Assembly: GCA_018110825.1 (NCBI GenBank)
Contig: JAGBCL010000109.1
Coordinates: 62,001-126,000 of the forward strand
Source: Oscillospiraceae bacterium
GTDB lineage: Bacteria > Bacillota > Clostridia > Oscillospirales > Ruminococcaceae
DNA: 64,000 nt
Direction: 5' to 3'
Shown here piece by piece: positions 24,486 through 32,139 of this stretch. The translations under genes and the position numbers were made by a program. Each line of letters begins with the position of its first letter. Within the stretch, counting starts at the first letter, position 1. The notes below the pieces were generated by a model. That model did not search any database. It was given only the letters and a program-made list of their open reading frames with translations, and was not told the origin of the DNA.

Positions 24486-25895
24486 ATGAAAAACTTTAAA
24501 AGATTAACAGCTATGATTTCAGCACTTGCAATGCTCGGAACTCTCACAGCCTGCAGCAGTGATGATGGAATTGCAAGCGAAGCGGAAGTTACAAGTGCAA
24601 CAACTGCACCGAAGCAGTTGAGTGAGGAAGAACAAGCTGCTGTTCAGGAAGTAGAAATTACCGATGAAAAATTAGAAAATGGCACAGTTAAATGGCTTGC
24701 AACCTACGATATCAACCCTGACAAGGGAAAGCCGAAGCTTTTTGCACTTGAACTTTTTGAAACAAAGTACGGCGGTAAGATTGAATACATTCCTACAACC
24801 TGGGAAAAACGTTACACAGACCTTTCTACACTTGTTCTTGGCGGTACAGCACCTGACCTTTTCCCTGCACAGGAATTTGATACCTTCCCAAGCAAGGTTG
24901 TAGATGGTATGTTCCAGCCATTTGATGATTACCTTGATTTCAATGACGAGTCACTTTGGACAGAGGGTGCAAAGAAGCTTGCTGATGCACACGTTATGGG
25001 CGGTAAGCACTATGTTGCTCCTGTAAATACAGACTCCAAGTGTCTTATGATTTACAATAAGAAAACAATGGAAGAAAACGGACTTGATGATCCTGCTGAA
25101 CTCTTTGCAGAAGGCAACTGGACATGGGATACATTCCGTGATATGTGCTTTGAATATTGCAGCCGTGAAGAAGATAAGTTTGCATACGACAGCTGGTATT
25201 TTGAAACACAGTTTGTACTTACTACAGGCGTTGCTCCAATCAGTATGGAAAACGGTCTTGTAAAGAGCAATATTGACAGCGCTGAACTTGAACGTGCAGA
25301 AAACTTCATGTATGAGCTCAAGAAGGCTGACCTGCCGCTTCCTAAGGCTGAATACGACTGGACAGAACAGCCGCAGCGTATCGCAGAGGGCAAGACACTT
25401 TTCTGGCCTTGCGCAACATGGGCACTCTGGGAAGCTGACCTTTCCAAGTTTGGTGAACCTGGTGAAATCATGTTTGTACCAATGCCTCGTGACCCTAACG
25501 CTGATGAATATTATCTTCCTGCAAATATGGACGCTTATGCACTTTGCAAGGGTGCAGAGAATCCTGAAGGTGCTGCTGCATTCATCAAGTGCAAACTCAT
25601 TGCTGAAAAGGATGAAAGTGCAATTGCTATCACAGAAAATCAGTACCGTGAAGACTACGGCTGGACTGATGAAATGTTTGAAATGTGGTACAAGGTAAGA
25701 GAACTTACTGATGCTAACCCTGTTGTAAGTCTCCATATGGGTCTCCCTTCAGAAGTCGCTGCAATTGTTGATGATTCTATCAAGCAGGCTTCCTTCAACG
25801 GAACTGATTGGAACGTAACAAGAGAAACAATCAGCGGTCTTACACAGACAACTGTTGATGAACTCAATCAGCAGATTACAGAACAGTTTTCCTGA
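24486..25895 (+). CDS. Sugar ABC transporter substrate-binding lipoprotein (orphan)
   Basis: 469 residues. Lipoprotein signal with lipobox LTAC at residues 20-23, an acidic/Thr linker, then an extracellular solute-binding protein family 1 fold (IEYIPTTWEKRY, GGTAPDLFPAQEF, MIYNKKTMEENGLDDPA, and a late CKLIAEKDES). It would bind an oligosaccharide at the cell surface for an ABC importer. No permease or ATPase genes flank it: the unit ends at the terminator 25932-25962. It must share a permease encoded elsewhere, possibly the set at 40126-41848. AGAAGGAG precedes the ATG at 24486. Confidence 0.85.
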   Translation: MKNFKRLTAMISALAMLGTLTACSSDDGIASEAEVTSATTAPKQLSEEEQAAVQEVEITDEKLENGTVKWLATYDINPDKGKPKLFALELFETKYGGKIEYIPTTWEKRYTDLSTLVLGGTAPDLFPAQEFDTFPSKVVDGMFQPFDDYLDFNDESLWTEGAKKLADAHVMGGKHYVAPVNTDSKCLMIYNKKTMEENGLDDPAELFAEGNWTWDTFRDMCFEYCSREEDKFAYDSWYFETQFVLTTGVAPISMENGLVKSNIDSAELERAENFMYELKKADLPLPKAEYDWTEQPQRIAEGKTLFWPCATWALWEADLSKFGEPGEIMFVPMPRDPNADEYYLPANMDAYALCKGAENPEGAAAFIKCKLIAEKDESAIAITENQYREDYGWTDEMFEMWYKVRELTDANPVVSLHMGLPSEVAAIVDDSIKQASFNGTDWNVTRETISGLTQTTVDELNQQITEQFS

Positions 25896-25931
25896 TTATT
25901 AATTTAAAATATCATCATAATTTTCCTTCTG

Positions 25932-25962
25932 ATAACCCCGTTTCCATGTGAAACGGGGTTAT
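25932..25962 (+). terminator. Terminator after the orphan binding-protein gene
   Basis: ATAACCCCGTTTC (25932-25944) and GAAACGGGGTTAT (25950-25962), perfect 13-bp stem; weak T tail. Confidence 0.8.
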
Positions 25963-25986
25963 TGCTATTATCAGAGAATATAAAAA

Positions 25987-26020
25987 CGGAATGAGGAACT
26001 AAAAGTAATTCCTCATTCCG
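25987..26020 (-). terminator. Terminator after the cytosolic GH5 gene
   Basis: CGGAATGAGGA and TCCTCATTCCG form an 11-bp stem, with TTTTTA on the minus-strand side. Confidence 0.85.
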
Positions 26021-26027
26021 CTTTAAA

Positions 26028-26981
26028 TTACATGTATTTCAGCAGTTCATCACGAATTGCGTCAAGCCTTGCGTCAGAAATTCCGAAATCCATTTGTTTG
26101 TAATTCCATGCGCTTCTTGCTATGCCATGTTTTTCGAATACTTCATTTATGCATTTGAACCATTTCAGTGTATCCTCAGGTGAAACCTTATCAATAACAC
26201 CATATTCGCCGCAGTAAAGACTAGTTCCGTTTTTATTGGCTGTTTCAATTGCTGAAGCAAAAAATTTCTCAAAATATTCCGCTGTAACTCCGCTTTCCTC
26301 AAACGGAATTCGCTCATCCGGGTCAATCATATTCGTCCAATAAGCACCCTGATGGGTAAATTTCAACGGGTCATAACTGTGGAAGTTATACACAACCTTG
26401 TCGTCATAAGGCTTTTCAAGGTCCTTTACAGCTTCAGCACTATTATTCCAGTAGCTTCCGACAAGAATAAGCGTATCGGGAGCGTATACTCTTATACGCT
26501 TTATACAGGTTTCAGCAATATTGTTCCACTTTTCGATATACTCCTTATCTGTAACCTCATTCAGAAGTTCAAATGCTATGCTTTCAGGACGATTGCCATA
26601 TCGCAATGCAAACTTTTCCCAGAGCTTATAAAAACGTTCCTGCAATTTCTCGCTGTCAAAAAAACCACTTTCATTTTCAGCGTAATAATCGAAAGAAAAT
26701 CCGGCTGTCTTATGCAGGTCAAGTACAGCATTGAGTCCGTATTTACGGCATATCTCAAATGCACGGTCAATGCGTTCAAATCCGTCATTCTTGTATGTTC
26801 CGTCATCATTTTCAAATATGTTGTAATCAACAGGAATTCTTACGTGGTCAAATTTCCATTGACTTATTTTTCGGAAATCCTCCTCGGTAATATAATTATT
26901 AAGGCGCTCCTCACTGTAGTCACACTGTGAAAACCATCCACCCAAATTTACCCCTCTGTAAAAGCCTTTATTCTTTAGCAT
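26028..26981 (-). CDS. Cytosolic GH5 glycosidase
   Basis: 317 residues, no signal peptide. GFYRGVNLGGWFSQ at the N-terminus, HVRIPVDYN, VLDLHKTAG, FELLNEVTD (acid/base Glu in LNE), VVYNFHSYDP and YCGEYGV (nucleophile Glu) give the full GH5 catalytic set. The pattern is that of GH5 enzymes similar to exo-beta-1,3-glucanases and intracellular beta-glucanases, so it probably trims imported beta-gluco-oligosaccharides. AAAGGA lies 8-9 bases before the ATG at 26981. It is divergent from the GH16 gene (198 bases between starts), suggesting shared control. Linkage specificity not readable. Confidence 0.82.
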   Translation of the reverse strand: MLKNKGFYRGVNLGGWFSQCDYSEERLNNYITEEDFRKISQWKFDHVRIPVDYNIFENDDGTYKNDGFERIDRAFEICRKYGLNAVLDLHKTAGFSFDYYAENESGFFDSEKLQERFYKLWEKFALRYGNRPESIAFELLNEVTDKEYIEKWNNIAETCIKRIRVYAPDTLILVGSYWNNSAEAVKDLEKPYDDKVVYNFHSYDPLKFTHQGAYWTNMIDPDERIPFEESGVTAEYFEKFFASAIETANKNGTSLYCGEYGVIDKVSPEDTLKWFKCINEVFEKHGIARSAWNYKQMDFGISDARLDAIRDELLKYM

Positions 26982-27095
26982 AATTAACCGTTCCTTTCAG
27001 AATTGATGCTATTAATATAACATATCCGCAAACAAACAAATATCACGAAATCATCTATTATATCATAATTATGTTGTAAAAAACACAGTAAATAA

Positions 27096-27125
27096 TTGAC
27101 ATTTACAGCAAATATGTGATATTAT
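27096..27125 (+). promoter_or_regulatory. Promoter of the GH16/AraC unit
   Basis: TTGACA (27096-27101), 18 bases, TATTAT (27120-27125). Confidence 0.6.
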
Positions 27126-27179
27126 TGATTTGTTAAAAGTGTTATAATCATGTCATAACAACAAATTGGAGGTTTTACC

Positions 27180-27959
27180 ATGAAAAAGATAAAGCTTATT
27201 TCAGCTATTTTAACAACTGCTGTTTTACTTGCAGCTTGCGGAAAAGAACCGGTAACAGAAACAATATCCGAAACAACAGAAGTTACTGCTGCGGAAATAC
27301 TTGATGACGGTTCCGCATATGTCGAATTTTCAGATGGCATGCCTGAAAACTGGGAGTGTGCTGACGGCTGGACAAACGGCAGTATGTTTAATGTTACATG
27401 GCGTAAATCAAATGTAACCTTCAATGATGGAAAAATGCAGCTGATTATTGATAAGGATTTGCTTTCTGACGGCACTATTCCTTATGCAGGCGGAGAATTC
27501 AGAAGCAAGGATTTTTACGGTTACGGACGCTATGAGGTTTCAATGAAGGCTATTAAAAATAACGGTGTGGTATCTTCATTCTTTACATACACAGGTCCTT
27601 CCGACGGAAATCCGTGGGACGAAATTGATGTTGAAATTCTCGGCAAGGATACAACAAAGGTTCAGTTCAACTACTTTACAAACAGTCAAGGTAATCATGA
27701 ATACATGCATGACCTTGGTTTTGATGCAGCTGAGGATTTTCACACGTATGCATTTGAATGGCACAAGGACAAAATCGTCTGGTTTGTTGATGGTGAAGAA
27801 GTATACAGTGCCAATGAAAACATACCGGTGACAGAAAGCAAGATTATGATGAATTCCTGGTGCGGAACCGGTGTTGATGGTTGGCTTAATGCTTTTGATG
27901 ATACAAATATGCCGCTTACTGCTGAATATGAATGGATAAGATTTACTCCATTTGAATAA
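27180..27959 (+). CDS. GH16 licheninase-like lipoprotein
   Basis: 259 residues. Lipoprotein signal MKKIKLISAI with lipobox LAAC, short Thr-rich linker, then a GH16 jelly roll: GEFRSKDFYGYGRYEV, WDEIDVEILG with the nucleophile and acid/base Glu of the E-I-D-x-E motif, and HTYAFEWHKDKIVWFVDG. This is the bacterial beta-1,3-1,4-glucanase (lichenase) pattern; it cuts mixed-linkage glucans at the cell surface. GGAGG precedes the ATG. It is followed 14 bases later by an AraC regulator in the same transcript. Confidence 0.9.
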   Translation: MKKIKLISAILTTAVLLAACGKEPVTETISETTEVTAAEILDDGSAYVEFSDGMPENWECADGWTNGSMFNVTWRKSNVTFNDGKMQLIIDKDLLSDGTIPYAGGEFRSKDFYGYGRYEVSMKAIKNNGVVSSFFTYTGPSDGNPWDEIDVEILGKDTTKVQFNYFTNSQGNHEYMHDLGFDAAEDFHTYAFEWHKDKIVWFVDGEEVYSANENIPVTESKIMMNSWCGTGVDGWLNAFDDTNMPLTAEYEWIRFTPFE

Positions 27960-27973
27960 ACGGAGGTGACACT

Positions 27974-28711
27974 GTGAATGTAAATAAAAAGCTTTCGCAT
28001 GTCGAATTTCTCAATCGTGAATATAATATTTCACATCTTTCCTACGAACGTGAAATGGCTTTCTTCTACAGCATAAAGGAAGGAAATGCCGAAGAAGCAA
28101 ACCGCCTGTTCAAGCCGTTCAACAGCGCAGACATGGGCAGTCTCAGTGATGATAAGCTTCGTAATCTGAAATATCACCTGATTATAACCGTTGCACTGAT
28201 TACCCGATACTGCATTGAAGGCGGAATGGAAATGGAAACGGCATACAATCTGAGTGACATATACATCAGAAGCATTGACAAATGTCGCACCGAAGAAGAA
28301 ATAAATTTACTTCATCATGAGGTTGTAGATGATTATGCACAGCGGATGAATATTATCCGAAAACAGAATAAGTATCCAAAGGCGGTTACAATATGCCTTG
28401 ATTATATTTATGATAATCTGCACCGCAGAATTACGCTTGAAAATCTTGCTGACAAAGTTTCTCTCAGTCCTGCATACCTGTCTAAACTTTTTCATAAGGA
28501 AACAGGAATGACGGTATCAGGTTACATAACCAAAAAGAGGATTGAGGCAGCTGAAAATATGCTGAAATTTTCGGAATATTCCTGCCTTGACATTTCAGAA
28601 TATCTTTGCTTCAGTTCTGAGAGTCACTTTATTCAGGTGTTTAAAAAGCACACTGGTTATACCCCAAAAGTTTACCGCGAAAAATTCTTCAGAACAAAAA
28701 CTTCTACATAA
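27974..28711 (+). CDS. AraC-family regulator
   Basis: 245 residues. GTG start at 27974 with GGAGG 7-8 bases upstream. Residues 1-140 are an all-helical region with a Y-x-IKEGN motif, unlike the cupin sensors of other AraC proteins here. Residues ~140-242 are the double helix-turn-helix (ITLENLADKVSLSPAYLSKLF, CLDISEYLCFSSESHFIQVF, YTPKVYREK). It shares a transcript with the GH16 gene and probably controls it and the divergent GH5. Ligand unknown. Confidence 0.85.
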   Translation: MNVNKKLSHVEFLNREYNISHLSYEREMAFFYSIKEGNAEEANRLFKPFNSADMGSLSDDKLRNLKYHLIITVALITRYCIEGGMEMETAYNLSDIYIRSIDKCRTEEEINLLHHEVVDDYAQRMNIIRKQNKYPKAVTICLDYIYDNLHRRITLENLADKVSLSPAYLSKLFHKETGMTVSGYITKKRIEAAENMLKFSEYSCLDISEYLCFSSESHFIQVFKKHTGYTPKVYREKFFRTKTST

Positions 28712-28717
28712 ATACTT

Positions 28718-28751
28718 AACCCCGTCACAGCTTTATTGCTGCGGCGGGGTT
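28718..28751 (+). terminator. Terminator after the GH16/AraC unit
   Basis: AACCCCGTCACAGC paired with GCTGCGGCGGGGTT around TTTATT, then GATTTATT; also lies at the 3' side of the convergent GH5_4 gene. Confidence 0.8.
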
Positions 28752-28764
28752 GATTTATTACCGA

Positions 28765-30561
28765 TTATGGAGCGTTATATGTAAAAGTAACTGTCAATGT
28801 ATCAATTCTCGTACTGCTGTCAAGAGGCATAATCTGTGCGGAACAACCGGTTGTATCTCCGTCAACTGTTCTTGCTTCCTCAGGAACGCTTGGCACCCAC
28901 TGATTATACAGATTAACTCTTGTACAATTTCCATCATCAGAAGCTGTATATTCCTTTGCGGCAAGTGTATATGGTTCGTCATTGACAAGGATACTGTCTA
29001 TGCTGATTGTATAATCAGGGAAAAGTGCTTCGCCGTTGTAGATACCGAGGGCAGAGAAAGCTGTTCCGTAAACACCGCCAAGGTCGGTAAAATCAAGACT
29101 TACTGTATATGTGCCCTCTCCCGTAACCTCAACATTTGTTGCCTTTATGCCGGCTGTCATATTTGTAGGGTCATATCTGTCACCTACGCTGTATGCAACT
29201 GTCCAGTCAGCACTCTGGAACATAATCCACGCTGCAGCTTTGTCATCACTTGGAAGAACAGAAATTCCCTCGATAATATCATCGCTTGCTTTCTTGTATG
29301 CTGCATCAATACGTTCCTTTGCAGAAGATTTGATTTCTTCTGTTGTCATATCCTTTTCGTTTGCATAACGACGGTCGCTGAAAATTCCTGCGAGAGTTTC
29401 ATCTGCCATAGTTTGTGTAAGACGCTTGTAAAGGGAATTACAGTCCCAAAGTACAGGACAGAAATCGTAATAATCACAGTTATCAAGAAAGTTGCTGTAG
29501 AACTTATCTGTATCAGGCTTTGGTGCACCGTCTGTAAGTACGGCATACTCGCCGATTACTACACCATAGCCTTGTTCGTTGAACTTGCTGAGCATTTCCA
29601 TAAGCTCATTCTGCTCCTTGTAGTCATCAGGTGAACCCCAGTGATTGAGTGCATCAGAACCGCAGTAATCCCATGGTGTATAATAATGAACAGAAAGGAG
29701 AAGCTTATCTTTTGCTGTATCCTCAGGCATCTTGTAACGGTCGTCACAGGTCATTGTAATATCTGTATTGTAACCAGCGATAAGGAGGAAACGGTCAGCA
29801 TTCTTGCCGCCTGTTGAACGAATAAGCTTTACAAATTCGCTATTGATTTCGTATAGCTTTTCGTAACATTCGTCCTGTGTAAGAATACCCTTTGAGCCTG
29901 TGATTTCCTTGTCGTTAAGGCGATCTCCGAGTTCTTCGTTTGCTGACTCGAAAATCACCTTATAGGAATAATCCTTGAATCGTTCACCAATCTGGTTCCA
30001 CATGGATTTATAGAGTTCCATGCCCTTTTCACGGACTTCCATATCTGCTGAGCCGAACATGCCCCACCAGCCGCCGTCCCAGTGGTCATTGATGATAACG
30101 TACATATCTGCATCAAGTGCATAGTTGACTACTTCCTCAACACGAGCCATAAGTCTTTCATCAATTGTGTAATCGCCGCTTTCGAAGTTCATTCCGTTTG
30201 TCCATGCAACAGGAATACGGAGGGTATCAAAGCCTGCGTCCTTCATACCCTGTATGATTTCAGGAGTTGTCTTGGGCTGTCCCCAGCTTGTTTCGAAGTT
30301 TGTTGGGGCTGCTCCGCCAACATATCCCTGATGATTGTACGCTTCAAGGGTATTGCCGAGGTTGATTCCGTTACCCATCAGACCGATAACCTCAAGAGAT
30401 GTAAGGTTATTTCCCTCACCTTCTGCTGCACTATTTGCTGCATTTGCAATATTCTGCACTTCTGCTGTACTGTCAGCAGTACCTTCCTTTGAACAGCCTG
30501 CACAAAGCATTAATGCTGCTGTGCACAGCAATGCAGTGAATTTTTTGAACGTTTTTTTCAT
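28765..30561 (-). CDS. GH5 subfamily 4-like lipoprotein with C-terminal beta module
   Basis: 598 residues. The start at 30561 yields MKKTFKKFTA with lipobox CAGC; GAGGAGCAGG lies upstream. The GH5 domain (about 45-390) begins with MGNGINLGNTLEA, typical of GH5_4 xyloglucanases/endoglucanases, then INDHWDGGWW, FESANEELGD (acid/base Glu) and VVIGEYAV (nucleophile Glu). After a helical linker, residues ~430-598 form a beta-rich module (WIMFQSADW, YTVSLDFTDLGG, YTISIDSILVNDEPY) that I cannot place in a named CBM family but which probably binds polysaccharide. It is 17 bases downstream of the GH43 gene, in one operon. Confidence 0.87.
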   Translation of the reverse strand: MKKTFKKFTALLCTAALMLCAGCSKEGTADSTAEVQNIANAANSAAEGEGNNLTSLEVIGLMGNGINLGNTLEAYNHQGYVGGAAPTNFETSWGQPKTTPEIIQGMKDAGFDTLRIPVAWTNGMNFESGDYTIDERLMARVEEVVNYALDADMYVIINDHWDGGWWGMFGSADMEVREKGMELYKSMWNQIGERFKDYSYKVIFESANEELGDRLNDKEITGSKGILTQDECYEKLYEINSEFVKLIRSTGGKNADRFLLIAGYNTDITMTCDDRYKMPEDTAKDKLLLSVHYYTPWDYCGSDALNHWGSPDDYKEQNELMEMLSKFNEQGYGVVIGEYAVLTDGAPKPDTDKFYSNFLDNCDYYDFCPVLWDCNSLYKRLTQTMADETLAGIFSDRRYANEKDMTTEEIKSSAKERIDAAYKKASDDIIEGISVLPSDDKAAAWIMFQSADWTVAYSVGDRYDPTNMTAGIKATNVEVTGEGTYTVSLDFTDLGGVYGTAFSALGIYNGEALFPDYTISIDSILVNDEPYTLAAKEYTASDDGNCTRVNLYNQWVPSVPEEARTVDGDTTGCSAQIMPLDSSTRIDTLTVTFTYNAP

Positions 30562-30578
30562 TTTAACCTGCTCCTCTC

Positions 30579-31979
30579 TCATATAAACTTCCAATTTTCA
30601 AGACTTATATTCTTCTCTGAAAAAGCAAAATAAAGGTTGTGATTTCCAGATATCTGCTTTTCAAAATCAACTGTATATTCCTTGACGTTTTCTTTTAATT
30701 CAATTACAGCAAACGGATTATCGTTCCTTTCATCAAGCCTTAATTCGACAGAGCCTGAACCGCTTGCCTTAATGTAAAGCTTCTGTGCTCCGTTTCTGAA
30801 ATCAACACCTTTTACATATATCCACGAACCATTATCAAGCGATATCACACTCATAGTGCCATTATCATTTTTGTCGTACCACATACCTGCACAAGTAAAC
30901 ATTTCCGCACCGCTGTGCTGTTTATACGGATCAAGCCACTGCACCTGATTTACACCATCACGGGTTGCTTTTGTAACAGGAAATTCCGTGTCACTGTAGG
31001 GCAGATAGTCTACACACATACATCTGAATCCACCTTTGGTATTCATCCGTTCCTGAATATGCATTGTATGATGCAGAATATATTTCGTACCTCTGTATTC
31101 TGTAAGATGGGTATGGTTGTTGCACCAATCCATACCCGATTCGCCTGCATTCAGAAACAGACCGCACCTGAATTCCCAGCTGTCTGCATCAAGAGGCGTT
31201 TTACTGGTCATACACCCCATACTGCATATTGACGGTGCAGGAATATCACTTCTGTCCCAGTTATCTCTTGCCTGCCAATCCGTACTGTATGTGTAAATAT
31301 ATGTACCGTTTTCATAGTTAAGCTCGCTTGCTTCGTAAAAATACGGTGCATCAATTGAAATAAAATCACTGTCAAAGGAAAGCATATCCCTACCAAGCTT
31401 AACTATTTTCGCAACCTTGGAATGAATGGTATTTCCGTCTGACGGAGTACCGCCTCCGAAAGAAAGCCATCCTATACCATTTTCATCAATGCACACGCCC
31501 GGATCAAACGGTGCAGGACAATTCTCAAGTCCTGGCATATTCTGATATATAAGCGGTTTACCGAGCGGGTCACTCCATGGACCAAGAGGATTGATTGCTG
31601 TCAGTACACCTACTCCGTTGCCATTATTGGAAAAATAAAGATAAAAATGTGTCAGGCCATCATCTTCAGTACGGGATACAATTGATGGTGCCCATGAATT
31701 TGTTATCCATGGTGCAATTTCTGCTGTATTGATAATTCCGTGATATTCCCAGTTCGCCATATCATCAGTGGAAAAAATCACAAGTGACTTTATGTGAACA
31801 TAATCATTTTTCCCGTCATCACCGACTGCCTGGTATTGTTGGTGGTCGTTAGTCCCGTAAACATACAGCCTGCCGTCATACTCCACGCTTGTAGGGTCTG
31901 CGCAGAACACATTGGGAGAAATGGGATTTGCTGTAGTTTCAAGTTTAAACGGCTTATCATTCAATTTTTCTGTTGCCAT
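30579..31979 (-). CDS. Cytosolic GH43 enzyme with CBM6-like tail
   Basis: 466 residues, no signal peptide. NVFCADPTSVEYDGRLYVYGT contains the GH43 catalytic-base Asp, WAPSI the pKa-modulating region (with PFDPGVCID), and FYEASELNY the acid Glu, all in five-bladed propeller order. Residues ~340-466 look like a CBM6-type beta sandwich (CAGMWYDKND, WIYVKGVDFRNGA). GH43 members remove arabinose or xylose; cytosolic location suggests action on imported arabinoxylo- or xyloglucan oligosaccharides. GAGGTG precedes the ATG at 31979; a long upstream frame crosses the promoter and is rejected. First gene of a two-gene operon with GH5_4. Confidence 0.87.
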   Translation of the reverse strand: MATEKLNDKPFKLETTANPISPNVFCADPTSVEYDGRLYVYGTNDHQQYQAVGDDGKNDYVHIKSLVIFSTDDMANWEYHGIINTAEIAPWITNSWAPSIVSRTEDDGLTHFYLYFSNNGNGVGVLTAINPLGPWSDPLGKPLIYQNMPGLENCPAPFDPGVCIDENGIGWLSFGGGTPSDGNTIHSKVAKIVKLGRDMLSFDSDFISIDAPYFYEASELNYENGTYIYTYSTDWQARDNWDRSDIPAPSICSMGCMTSKTPLDADSWEFRCGLFLNAGESGMDWCNNHTHLTEYRGTKYILHHTMHIQERMNTKGGFRCMCVDYLPYSDTEFPVTKATRDGVNQVQWLDPYKQHSGAEMFTCAGMWYDKNDNGTMSVISLDNGSWIYVKGVDFRNGAQKLYIKASGSGSVELRLDERNDNPFAVIELKENVKEYTVDFEKQISGNHNLYFAFSEKNISLENWKFI

Positions 31980-32009
31980 ATTCAGCACCTCATTATATTT
32001 GCTGTCATT

Positions 32010-32038
32010 ATTATACTTAACAGCAACTACAAAATCAA
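32010..32038 (-). promoter_or_regulatory. GH43/GH5_4 operon promoter
   Basis: Minus strand: TTGATT (32038-32033), 17 bases, TATAAT (32015-32010). Confidence 0.75.
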
Positions 32039-32085
32039 TAGTGCACATTCGGATAATCCACCTTTTAATCAAAATATGCACTATT
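32037..32085. promoter_or_regulatory. Paired operator half-sites between divergent promoters
   Basis: AATAGTGCA (32037-32045) and TGCACTATT (32077-32085): perfect 9-base inverted repeat, arms 40 bases apart (about four helical turns). One arm touches the GH43 -35 box, the other lies 5 bases from the regulator -35 box. Confidence 0.6.
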
Positions 32086-32089
32086 TTTA

Positions 32090-32118
32090 TTGACATTGAG
32101 AAAAAAAGAGGATATAAT
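32090..32118 (+). promoter_or_regulatory. Promoter of the composite regulator gene
   Basis: TTGACA (32090-32095), 17 bases, TATAAT (32113-32118). Full consensus, 22 bases before the start. Confidence 0.8.
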
Positions 32119-32139
32119 TCTCTAAAAGGCGGTGATTTT

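Noticed and set aside
28750-29634. 294-codon plus-strand ORF opposite the GH5_4 gene
   Set aside because: Cys-rich shadow translation of the GH5_4 coding strand.
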